A DNA stretch of 64,000 bases from Mercurialis annua (Eukaryota > Streptophyta > Magnoliopsida > Malpighiales > Euphorbiaceae). Made by a program: the position numbers and the translations under genes. Under the pieces are notes generated by a model. It saw only the letters and a list, made by a program, of their open reading frames with translations, was not told the origin of the DNA and made no database searches. Shown one piece after another: positions 12,970 through 23,929 of this stretch (position 1 is its first letter; the number at the start of each line of letters is the position of its first letter). The stretch covers positions 30,627,001-30,691,000 of the forward strand of contig NC_065575.1 in assembly GCF_937616625.2 (NCBI RefSeq), given 5' to 3'.

Positions 12970-13800
12970 ATGGCAAAACAAAGAGCTATTCGAGCACGTG
13001 CGGTGCACAACAAGCAAGGAAAAACAAGTAAACGAGACTCGAGAAGAGGCTAGAGATAGTAAACGCGAATGTGATTCCGTCCATTTGACAAATAGAGGTC
13101 ACGGATGAGGAAAAGTTAAGAGGAACATGGAATAGACAAAGTGGGATATGTACAGGCACCGGGAGTGCCATAACAACCCAACGTCGATACGAATCAGTTA
13201 ACGGTAAAAGTAACTGCACAAACAAGTAAACGAGACCCGAGAAGAGGCTAGAGATAGTACACGCGAATGTGATTCCGTCCATTCGACAAATAGAGACTGC
13301 GGGTGAGGAAACGTTAAGAGGAACATGGAATAGACCAAGAAGGGTTTGTACAGCCACCGGGAGTGCCACAACAACTGAATGTCGATGCGAATCAGTTAAC
13401 GGTAGAAGTAACTGATATATATGGAGTTGTATGCCAATGATGAGACAGTTGATACAAAGACATTATCAATATGAAAAGAGAACATAGATAGAGATTGATA
13501 TTGGCATACATAAAAGGAGTTTGACGAATGAAGCAATGCACTAGATTTTCCAAACGAAGTGGAACAAAATGCTCATAAACCTCAAGTAGATGAGAGACAA
13601 ACGGTAAATATGATTAAGGTATCAATAAAAGGTCCAACCAAAGATTGGTTTCGACAAGTAATTGAACCAATAATGGGTCAAATAACATGGATGAAGTTTT
13701 TGACCCGATTTAAGGAATTCTTTCTACCGTTTGCTTTGAGTAAGAACAGTGGAGGAAAGCAAAGTCTAAAGGAGAATGATGCAATTAAGTTATGAGGTGC
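12970..13800 (+). pseudogene. Degenerate gag of P1
   Basis: An ATG at 12970 starts a basic peptide (MAKQRAIRARAV) typical of a gag N-terminus, and stops follow within 30 codons. After a 198-bp tandem duplication, the frame at 13559-13795 reads VSIKGPTKDWFRQVIEP, TWMKFLTRF and EFFLPFA. This matches the conserved core of plant retrotransposon gag (Retrotrans_gag), where small domain proteins pack into the particle. The frame ends soon after with no zinc knuckle. With many stops and no pol behind it, it cannot make a working capsid. Confidence 0.7.
13022..13417 (+). repeat. 198-bp tandem duplication in gag of P1
   Basis: Two copies stand head to tail with a period of 198 bp: AACGAGAC at 13031 and again at 13229, and AGAGGAACATGGAATAGAC in both. 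They differ at scattered positions, so the duplication is not recent. The period is exactly 66 codons, which would have kept the gag frame when it arose. The long minus-strand open frame over it is a by-product. Confidence 0.85.
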
Positions 13801-15752
13801 CAATACGGTTGCAATGAGGATTCAAGCACGATAGTGATCCCAAGGCTCAGGATATCATAAATATTGCAAGGGATGTTAACAAGTGTCATAGGAATTGGCA
13901 AGCTCTCCGCAAAGGTAAGGAGAAAGACTCAAACAGATAGAAGAGATGGGTTAATAGACCCGAAAGCCGATAAACAAGATAAGTACTAGATATGGAAATA
14001 ATGACACTGCCAAAGGCAATATATGATTAGAGAAGTTGAAGGGATCGAGAAAATTCATCAGAAGGGAGTAAACAAAGTATATAGACCGAGAAGTACGATG
14101 AAGAAAAATACAAAGAGTAAAGTAAAAGATGATCGAAAAGTGGGATAAAAGTGAAAGGATCGAAAGACATTATGATCAGACTTATAGGAAAGGTAGATAA
14201 AAGGAAAAGTAGCCAATAAGGCTAGAACTAATAGTTGCAGTCGGAACAAGGAAGTTCCAGCTTTGCAAATCTTATGTGGCGTAATGCGATAGAAGGGAAT
14301 TAGATATCTGTCAAGCCATGACAGATGTATGTTGTCAATATGGACAAGAAGGCCATTATGTGAGGTAATGCTCACATTCCGTCTAGTGGAATACCACGAG
14401 TAATACGAATTAACCGTCTCCAAAAAGACATAATTTCTTGCTCTGGTTTCTGGTTACGCACAACAAGATGAACCATATAGTCAAACTGAAGGCCGTGGAG
14501 TTCCAACACGAAAAGCTCAATAGTGATCAAACCTTCTGAGGTAGTCTGATACTGACAAGAACGCTTAGGGCGTACTCTTCGAACAACATCGAAAACAAAC
14601 GAGTAGAGTTACATCTTTTCATATGCAAAAGATGTATATACACTGCAAATGATAGAGCAATAGAACGATAAACGATAAGAGTGAGTAGCAATACAGAGTG
14701 TGATGTCGAAAGAAATTGATGTAAAACCCGTTTTATGAAAAGAAAAGCAATTGATTGAAATGAGATGTTTTGAAAAGAAATAAATGTGCCCAGACACGAA
14801 TCATAAAGACATCGCTTTGTCACGAATAAAAATGCATCACTAAATCCATACTACATTCATTTGTAGGTCATGCATCATATACGTTGCGTATGTCTAGAAA
14901 GAAAAAGAGAAATACCATTGCAACTCTTGTGATGAGAGAAGTCGTCACACCAGTGCATAGATATGACATGATTTGAAGTATGAAAATAAATGTGATTTTG
15001 AACGGATAAGTTTTAAATGTAAGTAAGCTCAGACAGTGACTCTGTACATAGAGGCATAGAACACGATCACCTTGTTAGGCTTATATAAGAAACATACGTA
15101 TGGAGAACAACGAGTTGTGTAACGTGATAGGAAACGTATCGAGATTTGAATCGTGAAATTGATAAAGCAACCTTGTATATTGAATTAAAATATGTGTAAA
15201 GTAATAGTGACCACGTCCAAGACTAATGATGAACGTACCGCTAGGTGAGGAGATCGAACATAAAAGTTAAGTTGCATTACGGGACGTGAACCCTACGTGC
15301 AAAGAAGCTAGTATCATAGATGATTAAAGAAAGAGAACCGGTTCATAAGGAATATAAATCAAGTACTACAGAGGCTGGAAGAGAAAGATTGCTTGCATAA
15401 GAAGCTACTCGATAAGTAAGTACTTCCACCAAAAGATCGTATTAGATGAAAGTTTTTATGAATCTAACTGCAAGGTAATCAGTTAGTAAATGATTGATCA
15501 TAATACCACAACAAAAGTGTAGACGGCCCATGAATGGAAAAAGAGTTAAAGTCATACAAGAGAACTCTCTCTCATATACACTTACCCCATGAACACTACG
15601 AGATACCCTCATAGCCTCCGTAAGAAGGAGCAAAGAACAACTATAAGTTCTATTCAAGGATTAAAGAATTGATAAGAAAAGGGTGAAAGATTGGTTAAGT
15701 AAGATTAGAAGATTATAAAATTCTAGGACGAATTTTTATAAGGAAGGAAGAT
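13801..15752 (+). other. Decayed interior of P1 without recognisable pol
   Basis: About 1.95 kb between the gag remnant and the 3' LTR. I see no protease, RT, RNase H or integrase motif on plus, and minus-strand frames here look random. The end (TTCTAGGACGAATTTTTATAAGGAAGGAAGA, 15721-15751, here described only as an ARG-ASP-GLU-type tail and purine run) matches the usual polypurine region just before a chromovirus 3' LTR. Most of pol must have been lost by deletion or decay. Confidence 0.6.
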
Positions 15753-17689
15753 TGTAATAACCTAAATTTTTAGGTATTACATATAGTTTCACGAGGCATA
15801 ATTTTGAGGATTAAGAACGAGAATATAGGATTAAGATTGGATAATAAGGACTTAGACCAAAGTAGGTCTATCAAAGTTATCGCAAAATAATAATTTAAGT
15901 GAGAGAACTTATTATACGATAAATTGGATTTGAGCAAAATTAATAAGGAAAGGAAATAAAGTGAAATAAATATATTGGAAAGCCCGAGCTAATAATTTTC
16001 ACGCCAAGGTCCGTGAAATATTATTATTAAATGATCATCAAAGTTTCGTAGGTTTACGAAATCGTTATAAAGATAAGCTCGACGATTAAGTAAAGATATT
16101 GGTTAAAGTACAATTTATCCCTTTGAGGTAAAATGGAATTTTAGCCAATATTAATAATTGAAAATAATTAAGAATTATTAGGAAAAGGATTTCCGATAAT
16201 ATTTGAAAAGTTAAGTACGACGGTTAATCGAGAAAAAGAGTAAAGTGCAAATTAATTGTTTTGAGCTATAGTGAGCCTTTAGCCACTTTGAGTCAAAGTG
16301 GACTCTTTACCAAAAAAACTTCTTTAAGAATTTGTCTCCATCATTTCCATAAGATAAGGAAAAGAGCCAGAAACCTCCATTTTTGATCATAAAGGGCCGA
16401 ACCTCTTTCCAAGATGCTAACTCCATGGATTCTTTGCCAAAGCTCATGATTTTGAATACAAACCATCAAAAATCCTCAAAGAAAGCCAGGTAAGGTGCCA
16501 ATTGGTGATTTTCATGGTTGCTTTTGGAGATTTAATATTAAGAAAATTAGGGTTCTCAAAGCTAATTTGGGGTTCTGGTGTAGTATGTTCTTGAGCTTAT
16601 ATGAAGTATATATGATGGTGAATTGAAGCTTGGATTATTCGGCATGCTCATCAACCAAAGTAAGGATGAATTTCTGAGTTTGATGAACTTTGATTAATGA
16701 AATGGAATGATGAATTTAACATACGTATTCAACATCTTGGTAGAAATTGTAAGTGTTTGGAGTTTGATGATTTTAGTTATAGAAATTGTCTTGGAATGAT
16801 GAAATATTGACATGAAAATGAACCTAAGGTTTCGGCATTAAACATAGGTTGATGAAATGAATTTTATTTAATTATAATAGGCTGGAATTTTAGTTGTTAT
16901 TGTTGAATATAGATGGAGTTTGAATCAATTTTGAATGAATGAAGTTTGATGAAAAGTGGTGATGGTATTTGGCATTAATGTATAGTTTATGTTGTGTAAG
17001 TTTGATGATGTTTAAGCAATGGTTTGTATATGAATAAGAATGGATATGATGGCTGGGTTTTCATAAGAAAGAAAGCCTATTATCAATAGGTTATAGGTCT
17101 GGTTGCGTAATAAGTTACGATTAAGAGTTTACGCAAACTAGTTTATCGTTTTACTGAAAAATGTCCTGCAAAATAGCCATATTGCGAGGGCAATATCTCG
17201 ATATATATAGATCCAAATCTAGTTCTGTTTATTCTTATAGAAACTTAAGGATATTTTCTGTAATTTTCCAAGTTTAAGGTTTTGCTAAATCGGCCTCTAG
17301 GATGCTCATATAGGGCCGAATAGTTTACTGCTCATAACAGTTCTGCAGTTGTAGGACAACCCAAGGTATAAACTTCCGGGCTAGTTTCTGACACCATTAG
17401 GTGAAAATCTTAGTCCGAGACCTCAATGAAAGTCGTAGACGACATTCTGAACTTTAAGAATGAGACTGTTTTTAAGAGGTTAGACTATTTGAAATAAGCG
17501 TTTTAATAGCCGAAGTGAGCTACAAAAACAGCATTTTTTCAGTGAAAAAGTGTAATTGGAATTATTATTAATTTGCGGTATTATCGAATTTGCATAGACC
17601 TGACGAGGTGACTACCGACGAGGATCAGAATGTACGGATCGAGATTAACTCTATGCTAATATCGAAGTATATGGATAGCAAGTGGTGAG
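15753..17689 (+). repeat. 3' LTR of P1, first segment
   Basis: Starts with TGTAATAACC right after the purine run, the canonical start of this LTR group. It aligns with O at 803 onward and, inverted, with M's ends. It ends at AGTGGTGAG where the copia element is inserted; the uninterrupted version is at 10478-10490. Confidence 0.85.
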
Positions 17690-17975
17690 TGAAGAGAATC
17701 AAAGGTGGACTCAAACTCAAATAAAGGAAATAAGAAATTATGCAACTAATATCATGGAGTGTGCTGCAATGTCAATGGGCATTAAACAAAAGAGATTCTT
17801 GCCTTATACTAACCCATGATTTCAGCTATATTTTTGGAGACTTATTACTCACATATTGCTTCTGTTTCCATTATACTCTCTCGTGTATATCTCTCAATGT
17901 TTTCAATAAATACGTTCTTTGTATTTCATATTCACACAAGGGAATGAGAATTAATTTTGGTTTCTGAAATTCTCA
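17690..17975 (+). repeat. 5' LTR of copia element
   Basis: Runs from TGAAGAGAAT to TTCTGAAATTCTCA, 286 bp, matching 22212-22496. The next bases, TGTATCAAAGC, are a Met-tRNA-like primer site with one base lost relative to the usual TGGTATCA start. Confidence 0.9.
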
Positions 17976-18015
17976 TGTATCAAAGCTTACACGAGAGACT
18001 AAATCTTAGATTCTC

Positions 18016-18960
18016 ATGGCCTCTTTTTCTATTGTCAAAATTCAACTAGAAATTGAACTTTCTCTGAACCTTACACAAGTGCTCCAACCTTAATTCACTC
18101 AAACTGGACATCTCTAATTTCTTGCTTTGGCGTTCACAGATGGAGCCACCGATTCACAATATCAGCATGGCGCATCACTTGATCGAAGGCAATGAACCAG
18201 CAAAGGAGATCATAAAGGAGGACGGAAAAATTGAATCAAATCCAGAATACCTTCTTTGGCTACGGAATAACGGGTTCCTAACGGCATGGCTGTTAAGAAA
18301 CATAGACACAGAGGTACTCATCTCTCTAGAAAACATGAGTTCAACTCACAAGGTATATAAATCGATTGAAGAACAAATCTTTCCTACTATTATTGAAAAG
18401 GAAATGAGATTAAATAATACCTTGATGTCTAATCTCCCTCAAGATGAGTATCTTAAAAAATTTAGAAGTCTTTGTGATAGTCTTGCAACAATCAAAAAAC
18501 CTATTGATGAAACTATAATGGTGTTTCATTTAGTTACAGGTCTTGGACCCAAGTATCAAGACTTTCGAACAACTATGCTAACAAAACCACCTTATCCTAC
18601 TTACCATCGATTTCTGTTATCCTTGCAAGCTCATGAACAGATGTTGAACAACATTGATGATAAAGAAAACATGCCACGACATGATCATGCCTTTTTTGGC
18701 CAACGAGGACGGGGACGCAATAGAGGCAGGTCTAACTCTCGAGCAAGAGGATTTAACCCAGCTGCTAGACATAGCTCAAATCCTCGATAAAACTTCAACA
18801 GTGATCAACATGTTAGAAGAAACTTCACTGAACACAATTCCAATTGGAAAAATAACAATCAGCAACAAAGGAAAGAATGCACCACAACTTGTCAAATATG
18901 TGGATAATTCAATCACTCTGCTCTTGAGTGCTGGAATAGATTTGATCATACTTTTCAGCC
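18016..18960 (+). pseudogene. Copia gag with zinc knuckle, frameshifted
   Basis: An ATG at 18016 begins MASFSIVKIQ; a stop follows at 18091. The conserved body is in another frame from about 18070: KLDISNFLLWRSQ, then WLLRNIDTEV, LMSNLPQDEYL and FHLVTGLGPKYQDFRTTML, up to an Arg/Gly-rich tail (QRGRGRNRGRS). This is the UBN2-type gag of plant copia elements. After a stop at 18788 the same frame continues to CQICG and HSALECW, a CCHC knuckle with a stop in the middle. It normally forms the particle and binds RNA. At least one shift and two stops make it non-functional. Confidence 0.82.
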
Positions 18961-20160
18961 AGAGGATCATATACAAAAGGCTCTTGCAAACTATTTTTGT
19001 TGGAAATGGTGAAACTTTAAATATTTCACACACTGATGAAGGAAATATTGAAACAACAGATGGTACATCAAAACTCAAAAATGTTTTGATTGTTCCTAAT
19101 ATTAAAAAGAACCTTATTTCCGTGGGACAATTAACCAAAGATAACACTTGTACTATTTAATTTAATGCTAACATTTCTTTATTAAGTCTCACCAGGGAAA
19201 ATAATTGCTAAAGGCTACAAGAATGGAGGATTATATACCTTAGATGAAAGAAAACATGAAGCTCTGGCAATTTTTACACATAAAGCATCATAGAGTATTT
19301 GGCACAAAAGAATGGGTCATCCTCATTCAATTTTTTTAAAGCATTTGCATTCAAGAAACTTGATTAATATCTCAAGTTGGGAAAAATAAAAGTCGGTTTG
19401 TATTAGCTGTCAAATGGAAAACGTTATAAAATTCCCTTTTCTTTATCTAATAATATTTCAGATTTCCCTTTAGATAAATTGTATTGTGATTTATGGGGTC
19501 CTGTCCAGTCAACGATTTAAATATTATGTTGTTATAATTGACGACTGCACTCGGTACACTTGGCTCCTTCCCTTAAAGAAGAAATCTGATTTCTTTGAAA
19601 ATTTTGTCAATTTTCAAAAACAAGTTGAAAAAAAAAATTTAGAAAGAAAAATCAAAGGTTTCCAAAGCGATGGTGTAGGTGAATTTACGTCTATTGCGTT
19701 TGAGACACATTTATCAAATTGTGGCATACATCACCAATTTTCTTGCCCCTACACTCTAGAGAAAAAAGGTGTAGCTAAAAGAAAACACTGCCATATTATG
19801 GAAACATTTTTAACTTTATTATTTCAAGAAAATCTTCCTCTTAAGTATTAGGTCAATGCCTTTCTTACAGCAGTATTCCTAATCAATCGTATGCCTTCCT
19901 CTACTCTCAATATGAAAACACCTTTCTTTAGATTGTTTAACTATGATCCTGATTATGGGAGTTTACAAAATTTTGGATGCATGTGCTTTCCATACTTGAA
20001 AGATCATGGATAGAACATGTTCTCCAAGAAGACATATCCTCGAATTTTTCTTGGATATAGCCCAATGCACAAGGGTTATAGATGTCTTTGTTAATTAACA
20101 AATAAATTTTTTATTTCTCACCATTTTATTTTTGATGAAAGTGTCTTTGCTTACGCTCCC
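18961..20160 (+). pseudogene. Copia protease remnant and integrase
   Basis: After the knuckle the peptide passes from QKALA directly to FVGNGETLNISHT and LKNVLIVPNIKKNLISVGQL. The expected WYxDSGA catalytic part of the protease is missing, so about 50 residues have been deleted. The integrase follows: WHKRMGHP (zinc-binding part), YCDLWGP (first Asp), IDDCTRYTWLLPLKK, FQSDGVGEF (second Asp) and YTLEKKGVAKRKH, where the normal catalytic Glu of GVAERK is Lys. Several stops and shifts occur (near 19290, 19390, 19500 and 19850). The domain would normally cut and join DNA; here it is inactive. Confidence 0.82.
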
Positions 20161-20757
20161 ATATAGTTTCTACATCGCAGGTAAAATTGGAGGTTACAAC
20201 TTTCCCAAACAAGATTTAATGGATGGCAAAAAGAAAGAAGCAAGGATACTCAAATTCAAAAAGGGGAACCTTGTAACAGCTCCAACAATACTCAAAACAA
20301 ACTTGAATCAATTCAAAAAGGTGAACCTTGTATTAACTGTAATCAAAACAATAACATCGCTAATAAAGCAAACAAAGTTTTGCGATACAATGAAGACACT
20401 AATAAGCAAGGAAGCGACAACTCTATCAATAATTCAACAAACATTACTGATGATGTTACGCTTCAAAACACAATAGAAAATATAGATGCCCCTGATTATT
20501 CAAAGGAAACTACAATATCCCAATCTTCAAACACTATTCTGAATAGTGTCGTTGTATCTCTTGATGAACATGAGCCTTTGCACTCTTCTAATGCTTTCGG
20601 CACCTTACCTTATATTAACCTAAATTTACATGATGCAGGTAAAAATAAAAAGTCTCAAGGAACTCCAATGGTGACTAGATTAATATTGAAGAAATGTCCC
20701 GAGCTTGATCCAGGTCATGCTAGAGATACTCAAAAAGTTTGAGACAGAAGGAACCAC

Positions 20758-22200
20758 GTGACGTTTATCACATACAACAATAATGATGTTCCAAAATCAT
20801 ATAAAAGTGTTCTTCATATTCCCTATTGGAAAGAGGCAATGCACCAAGAAATACAAGCTTTGCATGACAATCACACATGGACTCTCATGCCTCATCCTAC
20901 AAACACAAATATAGTCGGCTCAAAATGGATTTTTAAAATTAAATTTAAAGAAGATGGATCCATAGAGCGATATAAGACTCGTCTTGTGGCTCAAGGATAT
21001 ACTCAAGTAGAAGGTCCAGACTATGCAGAAACTTATAGCCCGGTTGTAAGAGCAACAACCATACGTCTCATACTAGCTATTGCAACTACATCAAATTGGA
21101 AAATGAGGCAGCTCGATGTCAAGAGCGCCTTTCTACATGGACATTTGAAGGAAACTGTCTACATGAAGCAACCTCCTGGATTTTGTGATCTAAAATTTTC
21201 CAACTTTGTTTCCAAATTAAACAAATCCCTTTATGGCCTTAAGCAAGCACCGCGTGCTTGGTTCAACCGTTTATCTGATTTCTTAATTCATATTGGTTTT
21301 ATATGTAGCAAGGCTAATTCATCTTTATTTATTTTACACAAAAATAATGTGGTTATACTCGTGCTAATTTATGCCGATGATATTGTTCTTGCATGTAATA
21401 ATGAAGAGGTTATTCACTCTCTTATATAACAACTCAGTTCAGAGTTTGCTTTGAAGGATCTTGGCGAACATCGTTATTTTCTCGGACTTGAAGTACAACG
21501 TTTCGCCGGTGGCATCACTCTCTCCCAAAGTAAATACAAATAAGACCTCCTTGATCGAGCAAAAATTCTTGACAGCTCTCATTTTTACCAATGCCACAAG
21601 ATTCCAAATTAATTGAAGAAGAGAATATCAAAGCTTAGTTGGAGCTCCCCAATATTTAACCTACACTTGTCCTTACATTGATCATGCTATCAACAAGGTG
21701 TGTCAAAAACTTCAAAATCCAACAGTAGAAGACATGAAAGCTGTTAAAAGAATCATTTGATATCTCAAGGGAACCATGCATTATGGAATCAAACTTTTGA
21801 CACCAAGTCCATTAAAGCTATACAGATTCTTTGATGCGAATTGGGCAAGGTGCCCTCACACTCGAAGGAGTACAACCGGATATTGTATATATCTAGGTCA
21901 AAGAAACAACCAGCAGTCTCACGATTCAGCTCTAAAGCAAAATATAGATTTTTACCCTCTACAACTGTTGAAATAGTGTGGATCACGTTCATGACCATTA
22001 ATATAGTCTTCCATGCTCGCTCAAAGCACATCAAGATCGATTATCACTTCGTCAGAGAAAAAGTTTCCATCGGTGCATTAACCGCTCGCTATATTCCATC
22101 TGTTCATAAAATCGTAGATATATTCACGAAGCCCTTACCAAAACAACCTTTTTGTCATTTTCGCAGCAAACTTGGAGTATACTCACTCATTCCCTCCAAT
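20758..22200 (+). pseudogene. Copia reverse transcriptase and RNase H
   Basis: RT is well kept at 20758-21429: WKEAMHQEIQAL, VGSKWIFKIK, YKTRLVAQGYTQ, MRQLDVKSAFLHG (first Asp region), SLYGLKQAPRAW and IYADDIVLAC, which holds the YxDD active site. A stop at 21427 is followed by [12 protein letters not shown]. RNase H continues in broken frames to 22200 (RSTTGY near 21870, KHIKIDYHFVREKV, VDIFTKPLPK), the usual end of copia pol. The polypurine tract TTGAAAAAGGG precedes the 3' LTR. RT would copy the RNA into DNA, but the chain is broken. Confidence 0.88.
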
Positions 22201-22211
22201 TTGAAAAAGGG

Positions 22212-22496
22212 TGAAGAGAATAAAAGGTTGACTCAAACTCAAATAAAGGAAAGAAGAAATTCTGCAGCTAATATCATCGAGTGTGCTGCAATGTTAATGG
22301 GCATTAAACAAAAGAGATTCTAGCCTTATACTAACCCATGATTTCAGCTATATCGTTAGAGACTTATTGCTCACATATTGCTTTTTTCCCATTATAATCT
22401 CTCGTGTATGTCTCTAAATGTTATATATAAATACGTTCTTTGTATTTCATATTCACACAAAGAAATGAGAATTACTTTTGGTTTCTGAAATTCTCA
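22212..22496 (+). repeat. 3' LTR of copia element
   Basis: Matches 17690-17975 over its length with scattered differences, starting TGAAGAGAAT and ending TTCTCA, followed by the target duplication GTAAG. Confidence 0.9.
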
Positions 22497-22685
22497 GTAA
22501 GTACACTTTAAACTACTCGTCGATATTCATAAAGCCATGTATTTTAATACGATGAGCTATATGAATATAAATATGATTGAAATATTTGAATCGTATATGA
22601 ATTGTATGTTTTAAAAGTAGTATATATATGTTTGAAAAATATACTACGATATATGCTTTAAAATGTATGTTATTTTGAAAATAAC
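22497..22685 (+). repeat. 3' LTR of P1, second segment
   Basis: Continues P1's LTR after the copia insertion and aligns with 10484 onward (ACTCGTCGATATTCATAAAG). It stops at AAAATAAC, where the Tat element begins. Confidence 0.85.
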
Positions 22686-23406
22686 TGATAACTTGTAAAC
22701 TGGGGTATGTCTCAGGTTCGGAGGTCTCCTTAAGGATGTACCTGAAAACCACAACGCAACCGTTAGAAGGGCGCCAGAAGGGGACTCTGGCAAGCCGCTC
22801 TGACGGTCAAGTCAGTAAGTGTTTTTTTGAGAGAAAGAATAAGAAGTGAAAGGAGTTAAGAGTTGAGAAAAAAATAGTATTAACCTTTTTACCTACTTTT
22901 CCTAAGTCTTTTATACTATGCCCTTGTGGCCTCTTTGTTTGGGTCGACAAGTCTGATGTAATTCTCTTTATCTGTGCAGAGAATGTTGGAAATCTCAGAG
23001 TACATTCTATCGGACTTCATCCTTGTAATCAGGGTAAATCCTGCTCGGTTGGCCGGGATGGCCATTACGTTTATTAGGATCCTGTTCGGATTGCCGAGTA
23101 GGCCTTTTGTATATGAGGCTTGTTTGATTAACTGAGATGATTTCTCATTCTTTGGGAAGTTCGACTCGGTTGATCCTGAGCTCGTACTTTGCTATTGTTT
23201 TGCTTTGTTCTCCTTTCTGGGTAACATCAGTTTTTGTTGTGAATGTACTTGGTTGGCCGAGCTGTTTCTTGTACTTAGACAGAGCTTGCTTGACTTGGTC
23301 TGATTTGTTCGTTATGGGGTTCTACTCGGTTTGGACGAGTTGGTCCTCTAAAGGGATCCTGCTCGGTTATTATACTTTTAAGATTGCTCCATCTATCTTG
23401 TTATCA
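22686..23406 (-). repeat. 3' LTR of Tat element
   Basis: Starts TGATAACTTGTAAA and ends CTTGTTATCA. Aligns with 31358-32032. It carries a segment of about 45 bp near 22767-22815 that the other LTR lacks. Just outside, 23407-23425 read on minus is a purine tract (ACTGGGGGAGACTTA), the expected second-strand primer. Confidence 0.9.
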
Positions 23407-23929
23407 TAAGTCTCCCCCAGTCTTGTGGATATTTATGTCCGTGTCTGGTTATTTGATTGTGCTCGGTTTTTTTCCCTTGTCGGTTTTGGCGGTTTATAAC
23501 GTTCGGCGTGCTTGCTTCTTTAATACGTTTTCCGACATGTGTCCTTCATTTACTGCCGCCTGTTGACATTTGTTTTTCACTAGCGCATTTATTGAGGTGA
23601 CTCTTGGGTTGCCCCGTTTCGGTTTCTATATAAATCCTCATTTTTTTATTTGCCTTATTTTTATCTTTCTTTGCTCTCTTCCTTTTTTACTTCCTCTGAA
23701 GATTTGATTTTTCTAATTTGAAGATTTCATCAGTAAGTTTTTTTTTCGCGTTTTTATCTTTTTTTTTTTGTCTTTTCTTCTTTTTTATTGTTTGTTCTTC
23801 GTGTTCTTGGGTGTTTCTGTGTTTAAGTTTACATAGTTTGGGTCGGGTGATTTGATACCTTTTGTTTTTCTTCTCGGTTGAAATAATTCGGCTGGGAAAA
23901 ATATAAAGGAAGATCTTGCCGATTTTCCT

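Larger units (their letters stand above)
17690..22496 (+). mobile_element. Ty1/copia retrotransposon, defective, inside LTR of P1
   Basis: A 4.8-kb element with LTRs of 286 and 285 bp and domain order gag, protease, integrase, RT, RNase H, which is diagnostic for copia. Flanking bases are GTGAG on the left and GTAAG on the right; the empty site in P1's 5' LTR reads GTGAGTACAC, so this is a 5-bp target duplication with one change. The short LTRs and size suggest the Ale group, which I cannot prove by eye. The LTRs differ at about 25 places, so the insertion is not recent. All coding domains are broken. Confidence 0.9.

Noticed and set aside
12986..13369. 127-codon minus-strand open frame
   Set aside because: It lies over the tandem duplication of gag and repeats itself with the same period; no domain; opposite to the element.
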